Assembly (NCBI GenBank): GCA_964057225.1 | Contig: OZ059898.1 | Coordinates: 5,766,001 to 5,830,000, forward strand | Source: Auanema rhodensis | Taxonomy: Eukaryota > Nematoda > Chromadorea > Rhabditida > Rhabditidae | Reading direction: 5' to 3' | Length of the DNA: 64,000 bases | Part shown: one piece after another, positions 1 through 11,631 of the stretch | How the letters are laid out: each line of letters starts with the position of its first letter | How positions within the stretch are numbered: position 1 is the stretch's first letter | Notes under the pieces: model-generated | Seen by the model: the letters and a program-made list of their open reading frames with translations, nothing else | Database searches by the model: none | What the model was told of the DNA's origin: nothing | Program-made: the position numbers and the translations under genes

Positions 1-1252
1 CAACTGGTTATCCTGTTATATATTTGTTCGACGTGCTGTTCAATAGCGCTAATGTTCGTTCTATGATCAACGTGCTTTAACGTATTTGTCTTATTCCAAA
101 CTAGCAATATACTAATATGCATACATCAAACTTTGTTAGAATGTTAACTCTTTATATATATATAAACTTATAAATTGCATTCATAATTTATTATGCTTTC
201 AAGCAGTATATTAACAACTTAAAAGAAAAGCATATCAAGTGATGAGAGGAAAAGAGAAAAAATAACGAAAGGACTAGTTAGAGAGAAAAGAAAAAGAAAA
301 ATGATAGGCGGCGTAAATGATGAGAAGACCGATATATGCTGAGAAACAGAGAAGAGGAGTATATGGAAATAGAGACTCTTTTTCACACATATCAAGCAGT
401 ATGATTCTGTGAGGGACTACTTCCATTGCAGTCAACTGACTTCCGGATCAATTATGTCGTTTTCTCATTTTAGAGTTTCTATGCTTAATCATGTTCCATA
501 ACATGGCGATGATGAAGATACTGATCAGTATCATTTTTTTTTGACAAAGCTCTAAAAACATTTCCTATTCTTCGTTTTAATATTGTTGCCTTTGACGTCA
601 ACCAACATGGCCTTTGATCACGCCCTGCTTCATCCAAAAACTTAATTGAGAACGGATGATCAATTTTCTAAGATATTTGAGATTGAGCAGATTTGTTAGC
701 GACTAGTTGCTTCTTTTCGTAAGCTGGTATGTTATGTCCGTAACTTTTTTAGATTTCTAATTGATTTCCTATTTCAAGTGCAAAACAGTTATATTCTTCT
801 AAAAGACTATTAACAGCATTATCTCAAGATTATCTTTGAAAATGAAAAATGAATCATTATATATATATATTTAATCTTTTATATGTTTTTCTGCTCTTTC
901 ATTAACTCAACTAACAACAATGACATTTCTGGCTTTTTCATAAATTCGTTTAATTTTTTGATATTATGCAATACAATCTTAACAATTGTATTTCAATTAA
1001 AAATATATTATAATATTGAAACAATATTGAATAGTTCACTCATTATATTGAAATGGAAAACCAAGTTTTTAACCCGAGTTTTTATTTTTCAAATTTTCTA
1101 AAATATTTTATTCTATTTTTATTTATAATCAAATATACGCATATACATATGTATTTTAAGAGATTGGAGTATATATTCATGTAATTTATTTTACTTACAG
1201 ATAGTTGCTTTCCATATTCGATGAAAATTCTGGAAATGACATAATTTCGACT
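1..1252. other. AT-rich region upstream of the SulP-like gene; no gene recognised
   Basis: I see no convincing coding exon, RNA gene or transposon here. The DNA is very AT-rich with TATATA runs near 150-175 and 855-875. A short AT-rich frame at 883-1101 has no recognisable protein character. A splice-acceptor-like TTACTTACAG ends at 1200, followed by an in-frame TAG at 1202 and the first usable ATG of the downstream gene at 1253. The acceptor could therefore join a 5'UTR exon or be a spliced-leader site. Promoter elements could be present but I cannot point to one. Confidence 0.5.
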
Positions 1253-3141
1253 ATGGACTCTATTTCGCTATTGGGACCTGTTCCACATGCTCGAGGAGCT
1301 TTGTCACAGGTTACTTATAATTTTCGCTATTCAGGAAAACATAATATATTTGAGGAAGATTTCGATACACGATATAACTTTGTTCGAAATCGACGGAAAA
1401 CTGGAAATCGAGAAATTCTCGAAAAAAAACTGATAAAACAAAATTGGCAACAATATGAATCCATTGAGGATTTCATACCACTATTGAGGTTTATTCGTTT
1501 CTTTTAATTTCTTTGTTTTCATTTTTCAAACCAATTAAACGTTTTTTTAAAGAAGACTTCGTCGTTATGAGCTTAAAAGAGATGGTGCACGTGACTTATT
1601 TGGATCCTTATTAATCACTTTGCTCATTATACCTCAAGGTATTAACATATTAATATTTTTTATTTAAAGTGAAATATTTATTTCAGCTTTGAGTGTTGGT
1701 GTATTAGTTGAAGATGCTCAAGCCAGCTTATTCTCTCTTCTGCTTCCTCAAATAATTTATTTCATCTGCGGTTCTGCTCGACACAGCTCTTTGGGTATAT
1801 CACTGAAATATTTTATTGAATAATTTTTTCGGTTCAGGCTCATTATCACATACCGCATTTCTTATATATTGTAGTCGACATTATTCAAGTGCAGAATATG
1901 GAACTTTAACCTTTTATGTTGGGACATTTCAGGTAATATCAAAGTTCATTTCTATTTTGCCTTGTTCAGAAAATATGTGTGAATTTTTATATGAAAGTTA
2001 TCGTATATTATTGAAAATTACAAAAATACATATGAATTTTTAATTTTATAAGTTTAATTTACATTAGTATGTTTATATTAAACTGAAAAGAATCATAGGT
2101 GACCAATATCAATTTTATGACAGATAACTAAAAAATTGAAAAAGAACAAATGTTGTAGCAATAAGTAATTATCATACTGTAATTTTCCAGTCTCTACTCT
2201 TCCTATTTCCTACCGATTGGCTATTTTCGTTACTTCCCACACAATTATTTGTTGGATTTTCTTTGGGTATCTTCATTAGGATTGTTATTCATTTGCTTTC
2301 ATTCATTTTCGCCTTCAATAATTGTTCTTCATTTTTTAGCAATGTTGTGAGTTTAAATATAACTTTAACGGAACTTTATTTTCTATTTTGAGCATCTGGA
2401 GGCTTTTCTTCAATGTTTATCTTCACTGAATGTTCAAATTTTCATACTTTTCCTTTTGACATTTTTTATTTCATTCATATTTCGATGGAGAATTAATGAT
2501 GCAATAACACAGCTTTTGGGATCTTCATTTCCACATGAATTGTTTCTGGTGTGTATTTTATGCTTCTCTCCAGCTTTACTTTTTTATTCAATACAGATAA
2601 TCTCCTTCTCTTTAATTGGATGTTTTTTACGTTTAGATCCTATGGCTAGAATACAACATCGTATCCCTTTGATGTGAGTTCCTTTCTAATCCATATCTGA
2701 AAATCTGAAAATATAGAAGTTTTTCTATGATTGGAGCACCATCAATTCCTTCAACTTCATTGCTTTTGGATGCTTTTACAATATCAATTTTTTCTTTTTG
2801 TCAACATTTCCGGATTACAAGATCAATAGCTATTGAGAAAATGCATAAAGTTGAGAGAAAACAGGTATATTTTCAGAAATATTACAAATATAATACTTAT
2901 TTTAGGAACTTCTGACTTTTTCTATAATCAGCATCGTTTCGAGTTTCTTTGGATTGATACCTCCTTCCAGTTCTCCCGGAAACAGTCAGATTAACGTAGA
3001 AGCCGCTAAATACTCTTTAGTAATCGTTTTTATTCGAAAAAATTTAAAACTTCAATATTTCAGGTTAGCAATTTGCTTTCCGTTCCTTGGACAATGGCTA
3101 GTATTTACTTGTTACAAGACTACATTAGCTACATCCCCGTA
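1253..3141 (+). CDS. SulP/SLC26-like anion transporter, ten exons, C-terminal part missing
   Basis: Exons read by eye: 1253-1488, 1553-1638, 1687-1794, 1838-1932, 2191-2346, 2393-2548, 2597-2673, 2717-2864, 2906-3019 and 3064-3141. Every intron is GT-AG, every junction keeps phase, and the sum is 1254 nt (418 codons). Introns are 41-64 bp except 1933-2190. The product is hydrophobic and membrane-embedded. It matches the SulP pattern: a basic LRRYELKRDGARDLFGSL segment, then LLIIPQALSVGV, then a PQIIYFICGSARHSSLG segment, the LPTQLFVGFSLGIFIRI helix, and a later ISIVSSFFGLIPP stretch. SulP proteins exchange anions such as sulfate, chloride or bicarbonate across membranes and end in a cytosolic STAS domain. 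The last helices and STAS are absent. After the Tyr-Ile-Pro-Val codons there is a GTAAGC donor at 3142. Either the tRNA array lies in the next intron, or the gene is broken there; read-through would stop at TAA 3178-3180. Start chosen as the first ATG after the in-frame TAG at 1202. Family call is fairly firm; substrate is unknown. Confidence 0.72.
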
Positions 3142-3240
3142 GTAAGCCCTTTAAAATTGAAAAAAAAAAACATAACATAACTTTTGAAGTTTGACAAACA
3201 ATTCTTATGCCAAGATAGCTCTAAAAAAACTAAAATATAT
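3142..3240. other. Junction between the SulP-like gene and tRNA array 1
   Basis: The sequence begins with a possible splice donor (GTAAGC) and an A10 run, then grades into a diverged copy of the array spacer (AGCTCTAAAAAAACTAAAAT) about 30 bp before the first tRNA. The rest of the first spacer is not recognisable. This is the left edge of the array. Confidence 0.55.
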
Positions 3241-3312
3241 GATCTCGGGCGGGCTCGAACCGCCGGCCTTCTGTGTGTTAGACAGATGTGATAACCACTA
3301 CACCACGAGATC
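3241..3312 (-). tRNA. tRNA-Val (anticodon AAC), first and representative copy
   Basis: The 72-nt minus-strand sequence folds as a canonical cloverleaf: acceptor GATCTCG/CGAGATC (7 perfect pairs), TG at positions 8-9, D-arm from GTGT to ATCAC, anticodon stem TCTGT/ACAGA around the loop CTAACAC (anticodon AAC, reading GUU and after A-to-I34 also GUC/GUA), five-base variable loop AGGCC, and T-stem GGCGG/CCGCC around TTCGAGC. CCA is not encoded, as expected in eukaryotes. There is no intron. The internal Pol III promoter matches consensus: A box TGGTGTAGTGG and B box GGTTCGAGCC. Product: valine-accepting cytosolic tRNA. Most of the 191 copies in the window have this same sequence. Confidence 0.95.
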
Positions 3313-3723
3313 GCTGATACATCTCTTATCATACGAAATCATATTCTGATTAGCTTATGGTTATGACACCAAAATGTTCCGTCAAGAACAGAAAAATATG
3401 ACTTCTGATACTTCTGATAAGAGAGAAAATCATATTCTTAATGACTTGTAGCTCTAATACTTCACTGTAAGTAAGAAAAACTAAAACATATGATCTCGGG
3501 CGGGCTCGAACCGCCGGCCTTCTGTGTGTTAGACAGATGTGATAACCACTACACCACGAGATCGCTGATACATCTCTTATCATACGAAATCATATTCTGA
3601 TTAGCTTATGGTTATGACACAAAATTGTTCGGTCAAGAACTGAAAAATATGACTTCTGATACTTCTGATAAGAGAGAAAATCATATTCTTAATGACTTGT
3701 AGCTCTGTTACTTCACTGTAAGT

Positions 3724-3737
3724 AAAAAAAACTAAAA
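3724..3737 (-). terminator. Pol III T-run terminator (representative unit)
   Basis: On the minus strand, TTTT then AG then T8 lies 5 nt after the 3' end of the tRNA gene at 3743-3814. Pol III terminates at runs of four or more T. Every unit keeps such a signal in one of three variants (TTTTAGTTTTTTTT, TTTTAGTTTTTC or TTTTATCTTTTTTT), so each tRNA should be an independent transcript. Confidence 0.85.
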
Positions 3738-3794
3738 CATATGATCTCGGGCGGGCTCGAACCGCCGGCCTTCTGTGTGTTAGACAGATGTGAT

Positions 3795-3805
3795 AACCAC
3801 TACAC
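3795..3805 (-). promoter_or_regulatory. Internal Pol III A box (representative unit)
   Basis: Inside the tRNA gene at 3743-3814 the minus strand reads TGGTGTAGTGG from position 8, matching the TRGYNNARNNG consensus bound by TFIIIC. The B box (GGTTCGAGCC) lies in the T-arm of the same gene. No upstream TATA-like element is conserved between the spacer subfamilies. Confidence 0.85.
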
Positions 3806-6800
3806 CACGAGATCGCTGATACATCTCTTATCATACGAAATCATATTCTGATTAGCTTATGGTTATGACACCAAAACGTTCGGTCAAGAACTGAAAAATA
3901 TGACTTCTGATACTTCTGATAAGAGAGAAAATCATATTCTTAATGACTTGTAGCTCTGTTACTTCACTGTAAGTAAAAAAAACTAAAACATATGATCTCG
4001 GGCGGGCTCGAACCGCCGGCCTTCTGTGTGTTAGACAGATGTGATAACCACTACACCACGAGATCGCTGATACATCTCTTATCATACGAAATCATATTCT
4101 GATTAGCTTATGGTTATGACACAAAATTGTTCGGTCAAGAACTGAAAAATATGACTTCTGATACTTCTGATAAGAGAGAAAATCATATTCTTAATGACTT
4201 GTAGCTCTGTTACTTCACTGTAAGTAAAAAAAACTAAAACATATGATCTCGGGCGGGCTCGAACCGCCGGCCTTCTGTGTGTTAGACAGATGTGATAACC
4301 ACTACACCACGAGATCGCTGATACATCTCTTATCATACGAAATCATATTCTGATTAGCTTATGGTTATGACACCAAAATGTTCGGTCAAGAACTGAAAAA
4401 TATGACTTCTGATACTTCTGATAAGAGAGAAAATCATATTCTTAATGACTTGTAGCTCTGTTACTTCACTGTAAGTAAAAAAAACTAAAACATATGATCT
4501 CGGGCGGGCTCGAACCGCCGGCCTTCTGTGTGTTAGACAGATGTGATAACCACTACACCACGAGATCGCTGATACATCTCTTATCATACGAAATCATATT
4601 CTGAGTAGCTTATGGTTATGACACCAAAATGTTCGGTCAAGAACTGAAAAATATGACTTCTGATACTTCTGATAAGAGAGAAAATCATATTCTTAATGAC
4701 TTGTAGCTCTGTTACTTCACTGTAAGTAAAAAAAACTAAAACATATGATCTCGGGCGGGCTCGAACCGCCGGCCTTCTGTGTGTTAGACAGATGTGATAA
4801 CCACTACACCACGAGATCGCTGATACATCTCTTATCATACGAAATCATATTCTGATTAGCTTATGGTTATGACACAAAATTGTTCGGTCAAGAACTGAAA
4901 AATATGACTTCTGATACTTCTGATAAGAGAGAAAATCATATTCTTAATGACTTGTAGCTCTGTTACTTCACTGTAAGTAAAAAAAACTAAAACATATGAT
5001 CTCGGGCGGGCTCGAACCGCCGGCCTTCTGTGTGTTAGACAGATGTGATAACCACTACACCACGAGATCGCTGATACATCTCTTATCATACGAAATCATA
5101 TTCTGATTAGCTTATGGTTATGACACCAGAATGTTCCGTCAAGAACAGAAAAATATGACTTCTGATACCTCTGATAAGAGAGAAAATCATATTCTTAATG
5201 ACTTGTAGCTCTGTTACTTCACTGTAAGTAAAAAAAACTAAAACATATGATCTCGGGCGGGCTCGAACCGCCGACCTTCTGTGTGTTAGACAGATGTGAT
5301 AACCACTACACCACGAGATCCCTGATAGCTCTATTTTCATAGAAAATCATATGCTGATTAGCCTATGGTTATAACACAAAAATATTCCGTCAAGAACAGA
5401 AAAATATGACTTCTGATACCTCTGATAAGAGAGAAAATCATATTCTTAATGACTTGTAGCTCTGTTACTTCACTGTAAGTAAAAAAAACTAAAACATATG
5501 ATCTCGGGCGGGCTCGAACCGCCGGCCTTCTGTGTGTTAGACAGATGTGATAACCACTACACCACGAGATCGCTGATAGTTCTCTTTTCATAGAAAATCA
5601 TATTCTGATTAGCTTATGGTTATAACACAAAAATATTCCGTCAAGAACAGAAAAATATGACTTCTGATACCTCTGATATGAGAGAAAATCATATTCTTGA
5701 TGACTTGTAGCTCTGATACTTCACTGTAAGTAAGAAAAACTAAAACATATGATCTCGGGCGGGCTCGAACCGCCGGCCTTCTGTGTGTTAGACAGATGTG
5801 ATAACCACTACACCACGAGATCGCTGATAGTTCTCTTTTCATAGAAAATCATATTCTGATTAGCTTATGGTTATAACACAAAAATATTCCGTCAAGAACA
5901 GAAAAATATGACTTCTGATACTTCTGATAAGAGAGAAAATCATATTCTTGATGACTTGTAGCTCTGTTTCTTCACTGTAAGTAAAAAAAACTAAAACATA
6001 TGATCTCGGGCGGGATCGAACCACCGGCCTTCTGTGTGTTAGACAGATGTGATAACCACTACACCACGAGATCGCTGATAGTTCTCTTTTCATAGAAAAT
6101 CATATTCTGATTAGCTTATGGTTATAACACAAAAATGTTCCGTCAAGAACAGTAAAATATGACTTCTAATACCTCTGATATGAGAGAAAATCATATTCTT
6201 AATGACTTGTAGCTCTGATACTTCACTGTAAGTAAGAAAAACTAAAACATATGATCTCGGGCGGGCTCGAACCGCCGGCCTTCTGTGTGTTAGACAGATG
6301 TGATAACCACTACACCACGAGATCGCTGATAGTTCTCTTTTCATAGAAAATCATATTCTGATTAGCTTATGGTTATAACACAAAAATATTCCGTCAAGAA
6401 CAGAAAAATATGACTTCTGATACCTCTGATATGAGAGAAAATCATATTCTTGATGACTTGTAGCTCTGTTTCTTCACTGTAAGTAAAAAAAACTAAAACA
6501 TATGATCTCGGGCGGGATCGAACCACCGGCCTTCTGTGTGTTAGACAGATGTGATAACCACTACACCACGAGATCGCTGATAGTTCTCTTTTCATAGAAA
6601 ATCATATTCTGATTAGCTTATGGTTATAACACAAAAATGTTCCGTCAAGAACAGTAAAATATGACTTCTAATACCTCTGATATGAGAGAAAATCATATTC
6701 TTAATGACTTGTAGCTCTGTTACTTCACTGTAAGTAAAAAAAACTAAAACATATGATCTCGGGCGGGCTCGAACCGCCGGCCTTCTGTGTGTTAGACAGA

Positions 6801-8511
6801 TGTGATAACCACTACACCACGAGATCGCTGATACATCTCTTATCATACGAAATCATATTCTGATTAGCCTATGGTTATAACACAAAAATATTCCGTCAAG
6901 AACAGAAAAATATGACTTCTGATACCTCTGATATGAGTGAAAATCATATTCTTGATGACTTGTAGCTCTGATACTTCACTGTAAGTAAGAAAAACTAAAA
7001 CATATGATCTCGGGCGGGCTCGAACCGCCGGCCTTCTGTGTGTTAGACAGATGTGATAACCACTACACCACGAGATCGCTGATAGTTCTCTTTTCATAGA
7101 AAATCATATTCTGATTAGCTGATGGTTATAACACAAAAATATTCCGTCAAGAACAGAAAAATATGACTTCTGATACCTCTGATATGAGTGAAAATCATAT
7201 TCTTAATGACTTGTAGCTCTGTTACTTCACTGTAAGTAAAAAAAACTAAAACATATGATCTCGGGCGGGCTCGAACCGCCGGCCTTCTGTGTGTTAGACA
7301 GATGTGATAACCACTACACCACGAGATCGATGATAGTTCTCTTTTCATAGAAAATCATATTCTGATTAGCTGATGGTTATAACACAAAAATATTCCGTCA
7401 AGAACAGAAAAATATGACTTCTGATACCTCTGATATGAGTGAAAATCATATTCTTAATGACTTGTAGCTCTGTTACTTCACTGTAAGTAAAAAAAACTAA
7501 AACATATGATCTCGGGCGGGCTCGAACCGCCGGCCTTCTGTGTGTTAGACAGATGTGATAACCACTACACCACGAGATCGATGATAGTTCTCTTTTCATA
7601 GAAAATCATCTTCTGATTAGCTTATGTTTATGACACCAGAATGTTCCGTCAAGAACAGAAAAATATGACTTCTGATACCTCTGATATGAGTGAAAATCAT
7701 ATTCTTAATGACTTGTAGCTCTGTTACTTCACTGTAAGTAAAAAAAACTAAAACATATGATCTCGGGCGGGCTCGAACCGCCGGCCTTCTGTGTGTTAGA
7801 CAGATGTGATAACCACTACACCACGAGATCGCTGATAGTTCTCTTTTCATAGAAAATCATATTCTGATTAGCTTATGGTTATAACACAAAAATGTTCCGT
7901 CAAGAACAGAAAAATATGACTTCTAATACCTCTGATATGAGAGAAAATCATATTCTTAATGACTTGTAGCTCTGTTACTTCACTGTAAGTAAAAAAAACT
8001 AAAACATATGATCTCGGGCGGGCTCGAACCGCCGGCCTTCTGTGTGTTAGACAGATGTGATAACCACTACACCACGAGATCGCTGATACATCTCTTATCA
8101 TACGAAATCATATTCTGATTAGCCTATGGTTATAACACAAAAATATTCCGAAAAGAACAGAAAAATATGACTTCTGATACCTCTGATATGAGAGAAAATC
8201 ATATTCTTGATGACTTGTAGCTCTGATACTTCACTGTAAGTAAGAAAAACTAAAACATATGATCTCGGGCGGGATCGAACCGCCGGCCTTCTGTGTGTTA
8301 GACAGATGTGATAACCACTACACCACGAGATCGCTGATAGTTCTCTTTTCATAGAAAATCATATTCTGATTAGCTGATGGTTATAACACAAAAATATTCC
8401 GTCAAGAACAGAAAAATATGACTTCTGATACCTCTGATATGAGTGAAAATCATATTCTTAATGACTTGTAGCTCTGTTACTTCACTGTAAGTAAAAAAAA
8501 CTAAAACATAT

Positions 8512-8583
8512 TATCTCGGGCGGGCTCGAACCGCCGGCCTTCTGTGTGTTAGACAGATGTGATAACCACTACACCACGAGATC
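8512..8583 (-). pseudogene. tRNA-Val(AAC) copy with broken acceptor terminus
   Basis: The last base is A instead of C (C72 to A), which loses the G1-C72 pair. All else is intact, so it may still be transcribed but should be processed or charged poorly. Confidence 0.6.
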
Positions 8584-8762
8584 GCTGATACATCTCTTAT
8601 CATACGAAATCATATTCTGATTAGCCTATGGTTATAACACAAAAATATTCCGAAAAGAACAGAAAACTATGACTTCTGATACCTCTGATATGAGAGAAAA
8701 TCATATTCTTAATGACTTGTAGCTCTGTTACTTCACTGTAAGTAAAAAAAGATAAAACATAT

Positions 8763-8834
8763 TATCTAGGGCGGGCTCGAACCGCCGGCCTTCTGTGTGT
8801 TAGACAGATGTGATAACCACTACACCACGAGATC
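8763..8834 (-). pseudogene. tRNA-Val(AAC) copy with two acceptor-stem lesions
   Basis: Carries C72 to A and G67 to T, so the acceptor stem has mismatches at pairs 1-72 and 6-67. It is the most damaged acceptor stem seen and lies between two copies that share the C72A change. Confidence 0.7.
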
Positions 8835-9013
8835 GCTGATAGTTCTCTTTTCATAGAAAATCATATTCTGATTAGCTGATGGTTATAACACAAAAATATT
8901 CCGTCAAGAACAGAAAAATATGACTTCTGATACCTCTGATATGAGTGAAAATCATATTCTTAATGACTTGTAGCTCTGTTACTTCACTGTAAGTAAAAAA
9001 AACTAAAACATAT

Positions 9014-9085
9014 TATCTCGGGCGGGCTCGAACCGCCGGCCTTCTGTGTGTTAGACAGATGTGATAACCACTACACCACGAGATC
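9014..9085 (-). pseudogene. tRNA-Val(AAC) copy with broken acceptor terminus
   Basis: C72 to A as in 8512-8583. Three consecutive units share this change, which marks spread by local unit duplication or conversion. Confidence 0.6.
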
Positions 9086-11631
9086 GATGATAGTTCTCTT
9101 TTCATAGAAAATCATATTCTGATTAGCTGATGGTTATAACACAAAAATATTCCGTCAAGAACAGAAAAATATGACTTCTGATACCTCTGATATGAGTGAA
9201 AATCATATTCTTAATGACTTGTAGCTCTGTTACTTCACTGTAAGTAAGAAAAACTAAAACATATGATCTCGGGCGGGCTCGAACCGCCGGCCTTCTGTGT
9301 GTTAGACAGATGTGATAACCACTACACCACGAGATCGATGATAGTTCTCTTTTCATAGAAAATCATATTCTGATTAGCTGATGGTTATAACACAAAAATA
9401 TTCCGTCAAGAACAGAAAAATATGACTTCTGATACCTCTGATAAGAGAGAAAATCATATTCTTAATGACTTGTAGCTCTGTTACTTCACTGTAAGTAAAA
9501 AAAACTAAAACATATGATCTCGGGCGGGCTCGAACCGCCGGCCTTCTGTGTGTTAGACAGATGTGATAACCACTACACCACGAGATCGCTGATAGTTCTC
9601 TTTTCATAGAAAATCATATTCTGATTAGCTTATGTTTATGACACCAGAATGTTCCGTCAAGAACAGAAAAATATGACTTCTGATACCTCTGATAAGAGAG
9701 AAAATCATATTCTTAATGACTTGTAGCTCTGTTACTTCACTGTAAGTAAAAAAAACTAAAACATATGATCTCGGGCGGGCTCGAACCGCCGGCCTTCTGT
9801 GTGTTAGACAGATGTGATAACCACTACACCACGAGATCGCTGACAGTTCTCTTTTCATAGAAAATCATATTCTGATTAGCTTATGTTTATGACACCAGAA
9901 TGTTCCGTCAAGAACAGAAAAATATGACTTCTGATACCTCTGATATGAGAGAAAATCATATTCTTAATGACTTGTAGCTCTGTTACTTCACTGTAAGTAA
10001 AAAAAACTAAAACATATGATCTCGGGCGGGCTCGAACCGCCGGCCTTCTGTGTGTTAGACAGATGTGATAACCACTACACCACGAGATCCCTGATAGCTC
10101 TATTTTCATAGAAAATCATATTCTGATTAGCTTATGTTTATGACACCAAAATGTTCCGTCAAGAACAGAAAAATATGACTTCTGATACCTCTGATATGAG
10201 AGAAAATCATATTCTTAATGACTTGTAGCTCTGTTACTTCATTGTAAGTAAAAAAAACTAAAACATATGATCTCGGGCGGGCTCGAACCGCCGGCCTTCT
10301 GTGTGTTAGACAGATGTGATAACCACTACACCACGAGATCCCTGATAGCTCTATTTTCATAGAAAATCATATTCTGATTAGCTTATGTTTATGACACCAG
10401 AATGTTCCGTCAAGAACAGAAAACTATGACTTCTGATACCTCTGATAAGAGAGAAAATCATATTCTTAATGACTTGTAGCTCTGTTACTTCACTGTAAGT
10501 AAAAAAACTAAAACATATGATCTCGGGCGGGCTCGAACCGCCGGCCTTCTGTGTGTTAGACAGATGTGATAACCACTACACCACGAGATCGCTGATAGTT
10601 CTCTTTTCATAGAAAATCATCTTCTGATTAGCTTATGTTTATGACACCAGAATGTTCCGTCAAGAACAGAAAAATATGACTTCTGATACCTCTGATATGA
10701 GAGAAAATCATATTCTTAATGACTTGTAGCTCTGTTACTTCACTGTAAGTAAAAAAAACTAAAACATATGATCTCGGGCGGGCTCGAACCGCCGGCCTTC
10801 TGTGTGTTAGACAGATGTGATAACCACTACACCACGAGATCGCTGATAGTTCTCTTTTCATAGAAAATCATATTCTGATTAGCTTATGGTTATGACACCA
10901 AAATGTTCCGTCAAGAACAGAAAAATATGACTTCTGATACCTCTGATATGAGAGAAAATCATATTCTTAATGACTTGTAGCTCTGTTACTTCACTGTAAG
11001 TAAAAAAAACTAAAACATATGATCTCGGGCGGGCTCGAACCGCCGGCCTTCTGTGTGTTAGACAGATGTGATAACCACTACACCACGAGATCGCTGATAG
11101 TTCTCTTTTCATAGAAAATCATATTCTGATTAGTTTATGTTTATGACACCAAAATGTTCCGTCAAGAACAGAAAAATATGACTTCTGATACCTCTGATAT
11201 GAGAGAAAATCATATTCTTAATGACTTGTAGCTCTAATACTTCACTGTAAGTAAGAAAAACTAAAACATATGATCTCGGGCGGGCTCGAACCGCCGGCCT
11301 TCTGTGTGTTAGACAGATGTGATAACCACTACACCACGAGATCCCTGATAGCTCTATTTTCATAGAAAATCATATTCTGATTAGCTTATGTTTATGACAC
11401 CAAAATGTTCCGTCAAGAACAGAAAAATATGACTTCTGATACCTCTGATATGAGAGAAAATCATATTCTTAATGACTTGTAGCTCTGTTACTTCACTGTA
11501 AGTAAAAAAAACTAAAACATATGATCTCGGGCGGGCTCGAACCGCCGGCCTTCTGTGTGTTAGACAGATGTGATAACCACTACACCACGAGATCGCTGAT
11601 AGTTCTCTTTTCATAGAAAATCATATTCTGA

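Noticed and set aside
883..1101. 72-codon plus-strand frame
   Set aside because: Its composition is that of AT-rich noncoding DNA with no splice context or family resemblance.
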